This document shows, in pieces, positions 1-8,129 of a stretch of 27,602 bases of DNA (within the stretch, counting starts at the first letter, position 1; the number at the start of each line of letters is the position of its first letter). The notes under the pieces were generated by a model. That model did not search any database. It had not been told where the DNA came from and saw only the letters and a list, made by a program, of their open reading frames with translations. The stretch is from CBFDBF01 sp050287725 (lineage in GTDB: Bacteria > Pseudomonadota > Gammaproteobacteria > Chromatiales > Chromatiaceae). The position numbers were made by a program, and so were the translations under genes. The stretch covers positions 1-27,602 of the forward strand of contig JBNKCL010000058.1 of NCBI GenBank assembly GCA_050287725.1, written 5' to 3'.

Positions 1-5
1 TAGGG

Positions 6-25
6 GATCCCGCGGGGGCGGGATC
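6..25 (-). terminator. Hairpin just downstream of ubiB, probable terminator
   Basis: An 8-bp perfect stem (GATCCCGC pairing with GCGGGATC) with a four-G loop lies directly after the ubiB stop codon. On the minus strand it would form at the 3' end of the ubi transcript. The window edge cuts off the sequence that would show a U-run, so intrinsic termination is inferred from stem strength and position only. Confidence 0.5.
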
Positions 26-28
26 TCG

Positions 29-1684
29 CTAGCGGCTGAACCAGGATTGAAACAGCAGCAGGCCGCCCAAGAAGGCCATGGCGATGCCGGCCCCGGTAGT
101 GGCGGTGGCCGGCAGCAGGATGCTGGGTCCCAGGGTCAGAAACAGGGTGCCGGAGATCAGCAGCGCCGCACCGCTGATGGTGATGACGGTGATGCGGTGG
201 TTCTCCTTCAGCTCCTCCCGCAGGCGGGAGAGCTCCTCCGAGCGCCAGTTGAGGGTCAACCGGCCCTCGGTGGCATCCCGTAGCGCCTTGTGCAGCAGCA
301 GCGGCATGTCCGCCGCGTGCTCGGTGATGGTGGGCAGATTCTTGCGTAGTTTGCGGGCGAACGCCTTGGGTCCCACCTGCTCCTCCATCCAGCGCTCCAG
401 ATAGGGCTTGGCGGTGGACCACAGATCCAGTTCCGGATAGAGCTGGCGCCCCAGTCCCTCGATGTAGAGCAGGGTCTTCTGCAACAGCACCAACTGCGGC
501 TGGACCTCCATCTGGAAGCGGCGGGCGGTCTGGAACAGGTTGAGCAGGAAGTGGCCGAAGGAGATCTCGCTCAGAGGCTTGTTGAAGATCGGTTCGCACA
601 CCGCCCGGATGGCGGATTCGAACTCGTCCACCCGGGTGCCGCGCGGCACCCACTCCGACTCCACGTGCAGTTGGGCGACGCGGTGGTAATCGCGGTTGAA
701 GAAGGCGAGCAGGTTTTCCGCCAGGTAGCGCTGGTCCTCCTGGGTGAGAGAACCCACGATCCCGAAGTCCACCGCGATGTAGCGGCCGCCCGGCTCCACG
801 AAGATGTTGCCCGGATGCATGTCGGCGTGGAAGAAGTTGTCGCGGAACACCTGGGTGAAGAAGATCTCCACCCCCTGTTCGCCCAACTGGCGCATGCTGA
901 TCCCCTGGGCTTTGAGGGCGGCGATGTTGCTTACCGGCGTACCCTTGATACGCTCCATCACCAGCACGCTCTTGCGGGTCAGATCCCAGTAGATCTCGGG
1001 TACGAACAGCAGCTCGCTGTTCTCCCAGTTGCGGCGCAATTGGGCGGCGTTGGCCGCCTCCCGCTGCAGGTCGAGCTCGTCCAGGATGGTCTTTTCGTAA
1101 TCGCGCACCACCTCGATCGGACGCAGCCGCCGGCCGTCCCGCCAGTAGCGGTTGGCGAGTCCGGCGATGATGTAGAGCAGGCCGACGTCACGCCGGATGG
1201 TGGTCTCGATCCCGGGGCGCAGCACCTTGACCACCACCTTTTTTCCGTTCTTGAGCCGGGCGCCGTGGACCTGGGCGACGGAAGCGGAGGCGATCGGGGT
1301 TTCTTCAAAGTCGTCCAGCACCTCTTCAATCGGATGGCCATAGGCCGCCTCGATCAGGGCGCGTGCCTGAGTCCCGGGAAACGGCGGAACCGCATCCTGG
1401 AGCTTGGCCAGTTCGTCCGCGATGTCGTTGGGGAGCAGGTCGCGCCGGGTGGAGAGGATCTGGCCGAATTTCACGAAGATCGGACCGAGATCCTCCAGCG
1501 CCCGCCGGATGCGCACCGGATAGGCGGGGAGGCGGTTACGCCGCAGCCAGTACCAGGGGGAGAGGTAGAGGATAAAGCGGATGGGCCGGAACAGGTGGGC
1601 GGCCAGGATCACCTCGTCCAGCCCGTGGCGGAGCAGGATCCAGTTAATGTGAATCAGCCGCAGTGCCTGGGCGGGGCGGATCAT
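29..1684 (-). CDS. ubiB: UbiB, ABC1/ADCK-type atypical kinase/ATPase for ubiquinone biosynthesis
   Basis: UbiB is a membrane-anchored atypical kinase-like ATPase that supports the ubiquinone biosynthesis complex. The 551-residue length matches the family (about 546 in E. coli). Visible hallmarks are the KxGQ motif (KFGQ, residues 72-75), the unusual Ala/Ser-rich nucleotide loop (ASAS, 132-135) in place of a glycine loop, a VVKV lysine near 153, HADMHPGN as the catalytic loop, a DFG metal-binding motif, and two hydrophobic segments at the C-terminus that form the membrane anchor. The ATG overlaps the ubiJ stop in an ATGA, so the two genes should be translationally coupled. The order ubiE-ubiJ-ubiB is the usual gammaproteobacterial operon. 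Identity is secure. Confidence 0.96.
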   Translation of the reverse strand: MIRPAQALRLIHINWILLRHGLDEVILAAHLFRPIRFILYLSPWYWLRRNRLPAYPVRIRRALEDLGPIFVKFGQILSTRRDLLPNDIADELAKLQDAVPPFPGTQARALIEAAYGHPIEEVLDDFEETPIASASVAQVHGARLKNGKKVVVKVLRPGIETTIRRDVGLLYIIAGLANRYWRDGRRLRPIEVVRDYEKTILDELDLQREAANAAQLRRNWENSELLFVPEIYWDLTRKSVLVMERIKGTPVSNIAALKAQGISMRQLGEQGVEIFFTQVFRDNFFHADMHPGNIFVEPGGRYIAVDFGIVGSLTQEDQRYLAENLLAFFNRDYHRVAQLHVESEWVPRGTRVDEFESAIRAVCEPIFNKPLSEISFGHFLLNLFQTARRFQMEVQPQLVLLQKTLLYIEGLGRQLYPELDLWSTAKPYLERWMEEQVGPKAFARKLRKNLPTITEHAADMPLLLHKALRDATEGRLTLNWRSEELSRLREELKENHRITVITISGAALLISGTLFLTLGPSILLPATATTGAGIAMAFLGGLLLFQSWFSR

Positions 1685-2283
1685 CTCGACTCTCCTCTTT
1701 CGGCCAGGTCTCGGATGCGCTGTTCCAGGGCCTCGCTGGTTTTTTTCAGATCGGCGGTCTGCCGGGCAAATTGGTCGACCTCGGTGCGGGTGGGCAGCAG
1801 CCCCAGCTCGCCTTGCAGAATTTCCCGCAGTTCCCGGTCCAGGGTGGTGTGGATATGCCGGCCCCAGTCGGCCGCCGCGCGTCCGGCCTTCACCAGATCC
1901 TGCGCGATGATTTCGCCGGTGTAAGGGGTGAGGCTGCGCTCCCAGTCGATCTCCATCTCCCGCAGGATCGAAAGCAGGCGGCGGGCCAGTTCGTCGTCAC
2001 CCTGGAGTTCCACCTCCTCCGAGGCGACGCCGCTCTGGAACAGCTTGGCCAGGGCGAGCGGGGTGCCGCGCAGGATGCAGTCCGGGGTATCCTCGCAGGC
2101 AGTGAAAAGCTGTGCGCCGGCGGGGCCGGGGATCAGAAACAGGGTGGTATCGGTGCCGAGGAGTTCCAGTGCGAACACCCGGCCGTGCAGTTGCGCCACG
2201 CGTTCGCGGGTCACCGGATCAAGGGTGAGATAGCGGTTAAACGCATCCTCCAGGCAGGCGTATGTGAGTTCCGGCAGGCTCAT
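1681..2283 (-). CDS. ubiJ: UbiJ, SCP2-domain accessory factor of ubiquinone biosynthesis
   Basis: This 200-residue protein lies between ubiE and ubiB, exactly where UbiJ is found in gammaproteobacteria. Residues of about 15-105 fit an SCP2-like lipid-binding domain (hydrophobic beta-strands ending in the RGTPLALAKLF region). The C-terminal 40 residues are heptad-like and charged (QTADLKKTSEALEQRIRDL), consistent with the coiled coil typical of the family. UbiJ is known to bind the octaprenylated intermediates and, with UbiK, to support the cytosolic Ubi complex. It starts 40 bp after ubiE and its TGA overlaps the ubiB ATG. Sequence conservation in this family is low, so the call leans partly on context. 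Confidence 0.9.
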   Translation of the reverse strand: MSLPELTYACLEDAFNRYLTLDPVTRERVAQLHGRVFALELLGTDTTLFLIPGPAGAQLFTACEDTPDCILRGTPLALAKLFQSGVASEEVELQGDDELARRLLSILREMEIDWERSLTPYTGEIIAQDLVKAGRAAADWGRHIHTTLDRELREILQGELGLLPTRTEVDQFARQTADLKKTSEALEQRIRDLAERGESR

Positions 2284-2322
2284 CAGCGGTCACCCCCGGC
2301 CGCGCCGCCGGGGCCGGCTCCG

Positions 2323-3072
2323 TCAGAGTTTGAAGCCACGGTGCACGGCGACCACGCCGCCGGTCAGGTTGTGGTAGTCGCACCGTTCGAATCCGGCCTG
2401 CTCCATCATTCCCTTTAACACCTCCTGGGTCGGATGCATCCGGATCGATTCGGCCAGATAGCGGTAGCTCTTTTCATCGTTCGCCACCAGTTTGCCCAAC
2501 AGCGGCAGCACCTTGAAGGAGTAGAGATCGTAGGCGCTCTTCAGCGGCTCACCGCGCGGGTGGGAGAACTCCAGTACCAGCGCCCGGCCTCCCGGCTTGG
2601 TGACCCGGAACATCTCGTTCAGCGCCTGCTGTTTGTCGGTGACGTTGCGCAGGCCGAAACCGATGGTGACGCAGTCGAACCGGTTGTCGGGGAACGGGAT
2701 GTGCTCGGCGTTTACCTGGGCGTATTTGACGTTGCCCACGACGCCGTTGTCGGTCATGCGGCTGCGCCCTTGGGCCAGCATGGCGGCGTTGATGTCGGTC
2801 ATCATGACCAGGCCGTCCGGCCCCACCAGACCGGCGAAGCGGGCGGCCAGATCGCCGGTGCCGGAAGCCAGGTCCAGGATCTGCTGCCCGCGACGAATCC
2901 CCGCCAGCTCCACTGCGAACCGTTTCCAGAGGCGGTGGATGCCGAACGACATCAGGTCGTTCATCAGGTCATAGCGGGTGGCGACCGAGTCGAACACCTG
3001 GCGCACGCGCTCCGCCTTTTCATCGGCGTTTACCTGTTCGTAACCGAAATGGGTGGTGCCTTTATCTGTCAT
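2323..3072 (-). CDS. ubiE: UbiE, demethylubiquinone/demethylmenaquinone C-methyltransferase
   Basis: UbiE is a SAM-dependent class I methyltransferase that methylates the quinone ring. With the start at 3072 (MTDKGTTHFGYEQV) the protein has 249 residues, close to the 251 of E. coli UbiE. An in-frame GTG at 3099 would add nine residues without family support. The N-terminus has the family signature VRQVFDSVATRYDLMNDLMS, motif I is LDLASGTGDLA (67-77), and the GFGLRNV and KPGGRALVLEFS segments follow. It heads the ubiE-ubiJ-ubiB operon, downstream of the DUF971 gene on the same strand. Identification is secure. Confidence 0.97.
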   Translation of the reverse strand: MTDKGTTHFGYEQVNADEKAERVRQVFDSVATRYDLMNDLMSFGIHRLWKRFAVELAGIRRGQQILDLASGTGDLAARFAGLVGPDGLVMMTDINAAMLAQGRSRMTDNGVVGNVKYAQVNAEHIPFPDNRFDCVTIGFGLRNVTDKQQALNEMFRVTKPGGRALVLEFSHPRGEPLKSAYDLYSFKVLPLLGKLVANDEKSYRYLAESIRMHPTQEVLKGMMEQAGFERCDYHNLTGGVVAVHRGFKL

Positions 3073-3122
3073 GCGTGCTGTTCCCGAGCAGAGGGTCACT
3101 ATTGTACCGCACAGAACCTGTC

Positions 3123-3491
3123 TCAGGAGGCGGCTTCCTTGCGTTTGTGCCCGGCCGCCTCCAGCCGTGCCAGGTAGTCGCTCCAGTTCTGTTCGTGATT
3201 TCGGCCCAGGGAGTAGAGCACGTCCCAGGAGTAGATGCCGCTGTCGTGTCCGTCGTCGAAATGGAGGCAGACCGCGTAGTTGCCCACCGGGGTGATCTGC
3301 GCGATACCGACCTCCTCTTTCCCGATCTGCAGCACCTCCTGACCCGGACCGTGACCGCGCACTTCCGCCGAGGGGGAGAACACCCGCAGATACTCGGCAG
3401 GCAGGTTGAAGTGGGAGCCGTCATCGAAGGTGATCTCCAGCACGCGGGACTGGCGATGCAGGTTCAGTTCGGTCGGGATCGGTTTGGACAT
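3123..3491 (-). CDS. DUF971 domain protein (gamma-butyrobetaine hydroxylase-like N-terminal domain)
   Basis: A 122-residue protein consisting of a single DUF971 domain. Recognisable parts are the opening LHRQSRVLEITFDDGSHFNL, the LRVFSPSAEVRGHG segment and the VGNYAVCLHFDDGHDSGIYSWDVLYSLG block. The related N-terminal domain of gamma-butyrobetaine hydroxylase binds zinc, but no biochemical role is established for the free-standing bacterial form. The gene sits between hslU and ubiE, as in Pseudomonas and many gammaproteobacteria. A Shine-Dalgarno-like AAGGA lies about 8 nt before the ATG. Family assignment is confident; function is unknown. Confidence 0.9.
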   Translation of the reverse strand: MSKPIPTELNLHRQSRVLEITFDDGSHFNLPAEYLRVFSPSAEVRGHGPGQEVLQIGKEEVGIAQITPVGNYAVCLHFDDGHDSGIYSWDVLYSLGRNHEQNWSDYLARLEAAGHKRKEAAS

Positions 3492-3553
3492 ATCTCTATT
3501 CCTTAATTGGTGTACGTTGACCGGTATCTGACCCGGCCGAAGATTCTTGCCTG

Positions 3554-3604
3554 AAGAAAACCCGCCAAGACGCCAAGGGACGGAGAGCGGCCCTGGCGGC
3601 TTTG
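3554..3604 (-). terminator. Nested stem-loop after hslU, probable terminator and possible dispersed intergenic repeat
   Basis: Read on minus, an outer stem (AAA-GCCGCCA with TGGCGG-GTTTT, one internal mismatch) encloses an inner GGG/CCC stem and is followed by TTTTCTTC. This fits an intrinsic terminator 15-65 bp after the hslU stop. The plus-strand text CGCCAAGACGCCAAGG resembles short repeats that recur between genes in many proteobacteria. That resemblance comes from memory and was not searched. Confidence 0.5.
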
Positions 3605-3618
3605 CGAGAGATCAAAAA

Positions 3619-4962
3619 CTATAAAATAAACCGGCTCAGGTCGTCATTGGCGGCCAGTTCGGAGAGGTTGCGTTCCACATATTCGGCGTCCACCACCGTG
3701 GTGGTGCCGGGCAGGTCGGAGGCGGTGAAGGAGACCCCCTCCAACAGTCGTTCCAGCACGGTGTGCAGTCGCCGGGCGCCGATGTTCTCGGTGCTTTCGT
3801 TCACCTGCCAGGCGATCTCGGCGATCCGGCGAATGCCGTCCTCGGTAAACTCCAGCGTGACCCCCTCGGTCTGCAACAACGCCTTGTACTGATCGGTGAG
3901 GGAGGCGTCCGGTTCGGTGAGGATGCGCACGAAGTCCTCGCTGGTGAGGGCGTCCAGCTCCACCCGGATGGGGAGTCGTCCCTGCAGTTCCGGGATCAGG
4001 TCCGACGGTTTGGCCAGATGAAAGGCGCCGGAGGCGATGAACAGGATGTGGTCGGTCTTCACCATCCCCTGGCGGGTGGAGACGGTGCACCCTTCCACCA
4101 GCGGCAGCAGATCACGCTGCACCCCCTCGCGCGAGACGTCCGGGCCGCCGTACTCGCCGCGGCTGGCCACCTTGTCCAGTTCGTCCAGGAATACGATGCC
4201 GTGCTGCTCCACCATCTCCAGGGCGCGCAGCTTCAGGTCCTCGTCGTTGATGCGCTTGGCCGCTTCCTCGTCCTGCAGCAGTTTGCGGGCGTCCCGGATG
4301 CGCAGTTTGCGCCGGCGGGTGCGGCCGCTGCCGAGGTTCTGGAACAGTCCCTGCAGTTGGCTGGAGAGATCCTCCATCCCCGGCGGCGCCATGATCTCCA
4401 CCCCGGTGAGGGCGCTCGCCAGTTCGACCTCTACTTCCCGTTCCTCCAGTTCTCCGTCCCGGAGCTTCTGGCGGAACTTCTCCCGGGTGGCGGAACCCTC
4501 CGCCGCCGGCCGGCTCTCCCGCTCCCATTCGCTGCCCACGGCAACGGGTCCCGGCAGCAGGGCGTCCAGCAGCCGCTCCTCGGCCGCCTGCTCCGCCTTG
4601 TCGCGCACCTTCTCCAGTTCCTGCTCGCGCACCATCTTCATGGCGGCATCGGCAAGATCGCGGACGATCGACTCCACATCGCGCCCGACATAGCCAACTT
4701 CGGTGAATTTAGTGGCCTCGATCTTGATGAACGGGGCGTTGGCGAGCCGGGCCAGACGCCGTGCGATCTCGGTCTTGCCGACCCCGGTGGGGCCGATCAT
4801 CAGGATGTTCTTGGGGGTGATCTCGTCGTGCAGTTCGCCGGTGACCTGGGCGCGACGCCAGCGGTTGCGCAGGGCGATGGCCACCGCACGTTTGGCGGCC
4901 GCCTGGCCGACGATGTGTTTGTCCAGTTCGCGGACGATCTCTTGGGGGGTAATCTCGGACAT
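3619..4962 (-). CDS. hslU: HslU (ClpY), AAA+ ATPase of the HslVU protease
   Basis: HslU unfolds substrates and feeds them into the HslV peptidase. With the start at MSEITPQEIVRELD the protein has 447 residues (443 in E. coli). An alternative ATG at 4983 would add seven residues, and the open frame extends further without homology. Visible features are Walker A GPTGVGKT (57-64), the pore motif GYVGRD (90-95), the intermediate I-domain (about 110-240, rich in Glu/Arg), Walker B IVFLDELDK (256-264), the sensor arginine region ENIGARRLHTVLE, and the C-terminal LSRFIL tail that docks into HslV. It follows hslV on the same strand with an 80-bp gap, as a conventional hslVU operon. Confidence 0.97.
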   Translation of the reverse strand: MSEITPQEIVRELDKHIVGQAAAKRAVAIALRNRWRRAQVTGELHDEITPKNILMIGPTGVGKTEIARRLARLANAPFIKIEATKFTEVGYVGRDVESIVRDLADAAMKMVREQELEKVRDKAEQAAEERLLDALLPGPVAVGSEWERESRPAAEGSATREKFRQKLRDGELEEREVEVELASALTGVEIMAPPGMEDLSSQLQGLFQNLGSGRTRRRKLRIRDARKLLQDEEAAKRINDEDLKLRALEMVEQHGIVFLDELDKVASRGEYGGPDVSREGVQRDLLPLVEGCTVSTRQGMVKTDHILFIASGAFHLAKPSDLIPELQGRLPIRVELDALTSEDFVRILTEPDASLTDQYKALLQTEGVTLEFTEDGIRRIAEIAWQVNESTENIGARRLHTVLERLLEGVSFTASDLPGTTTVVDAEYVERNLSELAANDDLSRFIL

Positions 4963-5041
4963 AAGATTGTTCGTGGTCTTCATCTGGGGGCGGAACGGTT
5001 GCTCCGCTTCAATCGGTTCGGGTTCGCCGGTCGGCGAACGG

Positions 5042-5587
5042 TTACTCCTGGCTCTCCAGCTCCTCAATGACGAGGTTGTGGTTGGTGTAGACGCAGATCT
5101 CGGCGGCGATCGACAGCCCCTGCTCCACGATCTCGCGGGCACCGAGCTCGGTATTGCGCAGCAGCGCCCGGGCGGCCGCCTGGGCGTAGGGACCGCCGGA
5201 GCCGATCGCCATCAGATTCTCCTCGGGCTCGATCACGTCGCCGGTGCCGGAGATGATCAGCGAGGCGGTGGGATCGGCCACGCACAGCAGCGCCTCCAGG
5301 CGCCGCAGCATGCGGTCGGTGCGCCAGTCCTTCGCCAGTTCCACCGCCGCCCGGGCCAGCTGGCCGTGGTGCTTCTCCAGTTTCCCCTCGAACCGCTCGA
5401 ACAGGGTAAAGGCGTCCGCGGTGGCACCCGCGAACCCGGCGATCACCCGGTCCTTGTAGAGCCGCCGCACCTTGCGGGCGTTGCCCTTCATCACGGTGTT
5501 GCCCATGGAGACCTGACCGTCGCCGCCGATCACCACCCGGCCGTTGCGCCGGACCGAAAGAATTGTCGTGCCCTTGAATGGCTCCAC
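5042..5587 (-). CDS. hslV: HslV (ClpQ), threonine peptidase of the HslVU protease
   Basis: The proteasome-like peptidase subunit; it forms a double hexamer capped by HslU. It has 181 residues with a GTG start, preceded by a good AAGGAG seven bases upstream. The first six residues (MEPFKG) form a short propeptide, so mature HslV should begin at Thr7 (TTILSVRRNG), the catalytic nucleophile. The family segments GNTVMKGNARKVRRLY, VIAGFAGATADAFTLFERFE, AVELAKDWRTDRMLR and IGSGGPYAQAAARALL are all present. It is the first gene of the minus-strand hsl-ubi block and has a heat-shock-like promoter upstream. Confidence 0.97.
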   Translation of the reverse strand: MEPFKGTTILSVRRNGRVVIGGDGQVSMGNTVMKGNARKVRRLYKDRVIAGFAGATADAFTLFERFEGKLEKHHGQLARAAVELAKDWRTDRMLRRLEALLCVADPTASLIISGTGDVIEPEENLMAIGSGGPYAQAAARALLRNTELGAREIVEQGLSIAAEICVYTNHNLVIEELESQE

Positions 5588-5632
5588 GCCGTAACTCCTT
5601 GATTTAGAAGAGCGCCTATTCTACCCGGTTCA

Positions 5633-5660
5633 ATTGGTGGCGGACAGGCGGGTTTTCAAG
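5633..5660 (-). promoter_or_regulatory. Candidate sigma-32 (heat-shock) promoter of hslVU
   Basis: On minus, CTTGAAAA (rc of 5653-5660) matches the sigma-32 -35 element. It is followed after 14 nt by CCACCAAT (rc of 5633-5640), an imperfect match to CCCCATnT. The implied transcript starts near 5626, giving a leader of about 40 nt before the GTG. E. coli hslVU is a known heat-shock operon, which supports the reading. The poor -10 keeps confidence moderate. Confidence 0.42.
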
Positions 5661-5830
5661 CGCCAGAGGCCCGGATTCAGGCGCAGCGGCATTGGTATGG
5701 GAAGCCAGGGTCGCGGGGGTACGATATTTCATGTGGCTGAGGGGGCCATACCGCTTGTCGCCCCGGCTTTTTCTGGATTGCGCTGACACATTAATGGTTA
5801 ACTTTGATCCTAGGGCTACCCGGGAGAACA

Positions 5831-5868
5831 AACGCAAAGGTTATCTTTGTGTTCAGGACCAATGTCCT
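5831..5868 (+). promoter_or_regulatory. Two adjacent stem-loops upstream of the DUF3592 gene, possible operator
   Basis: AACGCAAAG at 5831-5839 pairs with CTTTGTGTT at 5845-5853 (nine positions, one G-T) around a GTTAT loop. One base later AGGAC at 5855-5859 pairs with GTCCT at 5864-5868. Both lie just upstream of a TATAGT at 5874-5879. They could be protein-binding sites or the end of an upstream transcript; the stems are short. Confidence 0.25.
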
Positions 5869-5905
5869 TTATTTATAGTTGGTGCGCGCGACTGAGGAAT
5901 AGGAG

Positions 5906-6670
5906 ATGAAATGGATCCTGCTGGTGGTGTTCGGGGGGCTGGGGTTGGCGGCCCTGCTGGGCGGACTGATATGGGGCTGGAACCGGGTTCCTCTTTTTCA
6001 AAGCGGCGTCCGAACCACCGGGGTGGTAGTCGCGCAGGAGGAGACGATCTCCGCAAGGACCAGTGTAGGCAGACATCTCAACAACTCCCGGGAGGCCGTC
6101 AATTACAATCCGATCGTCGAATTCACCGACAGCAATGGTGAGACGCATCGTTTTGTGGGGTCGACCGGTGGCGAGGGTAAGCCGATCATCGAAACCGGTA
6201 CGGAAGTGGAGGTGATCTACGATCCCGCCGATCCGAACAAGGCCCAAATCGGTTCCTTTGAGCAGTTCTGGCTCGGTCCGGTAGTGATTGCGGTCTGCGG
6301 CGTGATCTTTTTGCTTATGGGGGTAGGCGGTTTCTTCTTGATGGGCGGCTCCGATCGGAGACTGGAAGAGCAGGCGGAGATGATGCAGCGGGAACGCCTG
6401 GTTTTCGATTCCGCGGCGCCGACCTTTGAAGGGATCATCGTCAGGACGGAGGAGCGGCCACCGGGAAGCGGTCGCTACGTCTTCGTATGTCGTGGAACGC
6501 GACCGGGTTCGGTTTTCGACCAGGAGTTCATCTCAGACTTTTTGCCTTTCGATCCGGGGCCGCGTTACCGGGGTAGAAAGGTGACGATTCATCTCGATCC
6601 CGCAGAACCTGACTTATACTTTATTGATATTAATGCCCTATTGCCGGAGATTATGGAAAGCCGGAAGTAG
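5906..6670 (+). CDS. DUF3592 family membrane protein
   Basis: A 254-residue protein with an N-terminal membrane helix (about 3-25), a DUF3592-type extracytoplasmic beta domain (about 35-112, containing YNPIVEFTDSNGETHRF and VEVIYDPADPNKAQI), and a second membrane helix (about 121-147). A C-terminal segment repeats the same fold logic (EGIIVRTEERPPGSGRYVFV, then VTIHLDPAEPDLYFID). The YDPADPNKA motif is the family hallmark. No biochemical function is established for DUF3592. It lies about 70 bp upstream of the secreted OmpA-like gene on the same strand, so an envelope-related transcript is plausible but unproven. GAGGA is seven bases before the ATG. Confidence 0.8.
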   Translation: MKWILLVVFGGLGLAALLGGLIWGWNRVPLFQSGVRTTGVVVAQEETISARTSVGRHLNNSREAVNYNPIVEFTDSNGETHRFVGSTGGEGKPIIETGTEVEVIYDPADPNKAQIGSFEQFWLGPVVIAVCGVIFLLMGVGGFFLMGGSDRRLEEQAEMMQRERLVFDSAAPTFEGIIVRTEERPPGSGRYVFVCRGTRPGSVFDQEFISDFLPFDPGPRYRGRKVTIHLDPAEPDLYFIDINALLPEIMESRK

Positions 6671-6738
6671 TATCCAAGCTATCCGGCCGGGGTTGTTTGC
6701 TCGATATCGAACCGAATTATTATGGGTGCCAGGGGGTC

Positions 6739-7965
6739 ATGGCGGTGAGAGGATTCTTCAAACTATCGGCGTTGGTTGCGCTCTATTGCGTGGTCGGTGC
6801 TGTTTCGGCGGAACAACAAGTATCTGATCCGGCGTCGCCAGAGGATCTGCTGGATCTCGCCAGCGGCGCTCTCGCCCTGTCTGCAACCAGCCAATACGAT
6901 GAGGTTACATGGAGTGCCCTTACCCTGATTGACGGCACCACCAAAACCGGCTGGGCCACCGAAGAGGGCAAGATCGCCGATAACGTCATCCTGCTGGAAC
7001 TGCCTTACGAGACGCGGCTCGACAGCTTCGTGGTGGACACCAACGGCATCGACGGGAACGGTCGCGGCGCCAGACATTTCACCCTGCTGGGTTCCGCCAC
7101 CTCTGCGAACGAGGGGTTCCAGCCGCTGCTAAGCGGCGAGGCGGGTGACCGCACTCGCTCAAAGTTCGAACTGGACAACGCCGTTCCGGTGCGCTGGTTG
7201 CAGCTCAAAATCACGGATAATTGGGGTGATCCGCGTTATACGGAGATCATGGAGTTGGAGGCCTACGGCGCCCGCACCTCACCGCTGAAGCCGCTGCCGC
7301 CCGTCACCGGAATCTATGCCACCAATTACAATTTGATGCGGATCAGCCAGACCGGCCAGAGCGTGGAGGGGTGTTACGACTGGGACAATGGCGTGTTGTC
7401 CGGCGACACCGATGGTCGAGTGATCCGTTTTGAATGGCGTGAGGACGGCCCCCAGATCGGCAATGCCATCATGGTATTGAACGACAAGGCCGACTATCTG
7501 AACGGCCTGTGGTATGAGGGTGGGAGTTTGCGCGGCATCTGGTACGGTCCGCGGGTAACCGACGGGCGCGAACCGGAGTGCAGGACCGGTGCCGGCAATG
7601 TGGTGGCCGACACCCTCGGGGCCGGTGCGCCGGCCACTCTTTACGGCATTCGTTTCGATCTCGATTCCGATCGCCTGCGACCCGATTCCGCTCCGGCCTT
7701 GAACGCCCTGCTGGAGGCTCTCAATACCCATCCGGAGTGGCACATCGCCATCGAAGGCCACACCGATTCACAGGGTTCCGATTCCTATAACCTGGATCTA
7801 TCCGCCCGCCGTGCCCAGGCGGTTAAGAACTGGTTGGCGGAGCATGGCATTGACGCCGCGCGATTGAGCACCAGCGGCAAAGGAGAGAGCGAACCCGCCG
7901 CTGACAATGCCACCCCACAGGGGCGGGCGCTCAATCGGCGGGTAGTGGTCAGGGTGGTGTCCTGA
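6739..7965 (+). CDS. Secreted discoidin-like (F5/8 type C) and OmpA-like peptidoglycan-binding protein
   Basis: With the ATG at 6739 the protein has 408 residues and a clear signal peptide (hydrophobic KLSALVALYCVVGAVSA, likely cleaved after Ala24). The upstream TTG at 6697 would bury it. Residues of about 40-178 resemble a discoidin/coagulation factor 5/8 C domain: substitution in a predicted jelly roll with TLIDGTTKTGWATEEGK and a closing RYTEIMELEAYG. Residues 190-290 form a Tyr/Trp/Gly-rich beta segment (GIYATNYNLMRISQTG, NGLWYEGGSLRGIWYG) of unknown family. Residues 300-408 are an OmpA C-terminal domain with EGHTDSQGSDSYNLDLSARR, holding the peptidoglycan-binding Asp343 and Arg358. It is probably periplasmic or outer-membrane associated and anchored to the cell wall; the ligand of the discoidin-like part is unknown. 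Confidence 0.85.
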   Translation: MAVRGFFKLSALVALYCVVGAVSAEQQVSDPASPEDLLDLASGALALSATSQYDEVTWSALTLIDGTTKTGWATEEGKIADNVILLELPYETRLDSFVVDTNGIDGNGRGARHFTLLGSATSANEGFQPLLSGEAGDRTRSKFELDNAVPVRWLQLKITDNWGDPRYTEIMELEAYGARTSPLKPLPPVTGIYATNYNLMRISQTGQSVEGCYDWDNGVLSGDTDGRVIRFEWREDGPQIGNAIMVLNDKADYLNGLWYEGGSLRGIWYGPRVTDGREPECRTGAGNVVADTLGAGAPATLYGIRFDLDSDRLRPDSAPALNALLEALNTHPEWHIAIEGHTDSQGSDSYNLDLSARRAQAVKNWLAEHGIDAARLSTSGKGESEPAADNATPQGRALNRRVVVRVVS

Positions 7966-8129
7966 TGTCTCGTGTTACGTTGGATCGATAAGAAAGAAAC
8001 GAATAGTGAGGGGTCCGCGAAAAGCCATGTTTTTGAACAAAATTTCTACAGATTGCAATGCCCCTGCCGATATAAAGAATCCCTCGAAACAACAACCAGC
8101 GGCCGAGGTTGCGGTAAGCTGGCGCCGTC

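Larger units (their letters stand above)
5588..5905. other. 318-bp divergent intergenic region between hslV and the DUF3592 gene
   Basis: No convincing gene is visible; the short open frames here lack ribosome sites and family resemblance. The left side carries the hslV ribosome site and a heat-shock-like promoter. The right side carries two consecutive stem-loops (5831-5853 and 5855-5868) and a TATAGT hexamer at 5874-5879 that could be the -10 of the plus-strand DUF3592 gene, although no good -35 matches it. A ribosome site GAGGA lies seven bases before the ATG at 5906. Confidence 0.6.

Noticed and set aside
551..1924. Long plus-strand open frame of 457 codons across ubiB
   Set aside because: It lies entirely antisense to ubiB and part of ubiJ, which have full family motifs; its product shows only GC-rich shadow composition.
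5616..5837. 73-codon minus-strand frame upstream of hslV
   Set aside because: No ribosome site or recognisable motif, and it overlaps the heat-shock-like promoter of hslV.
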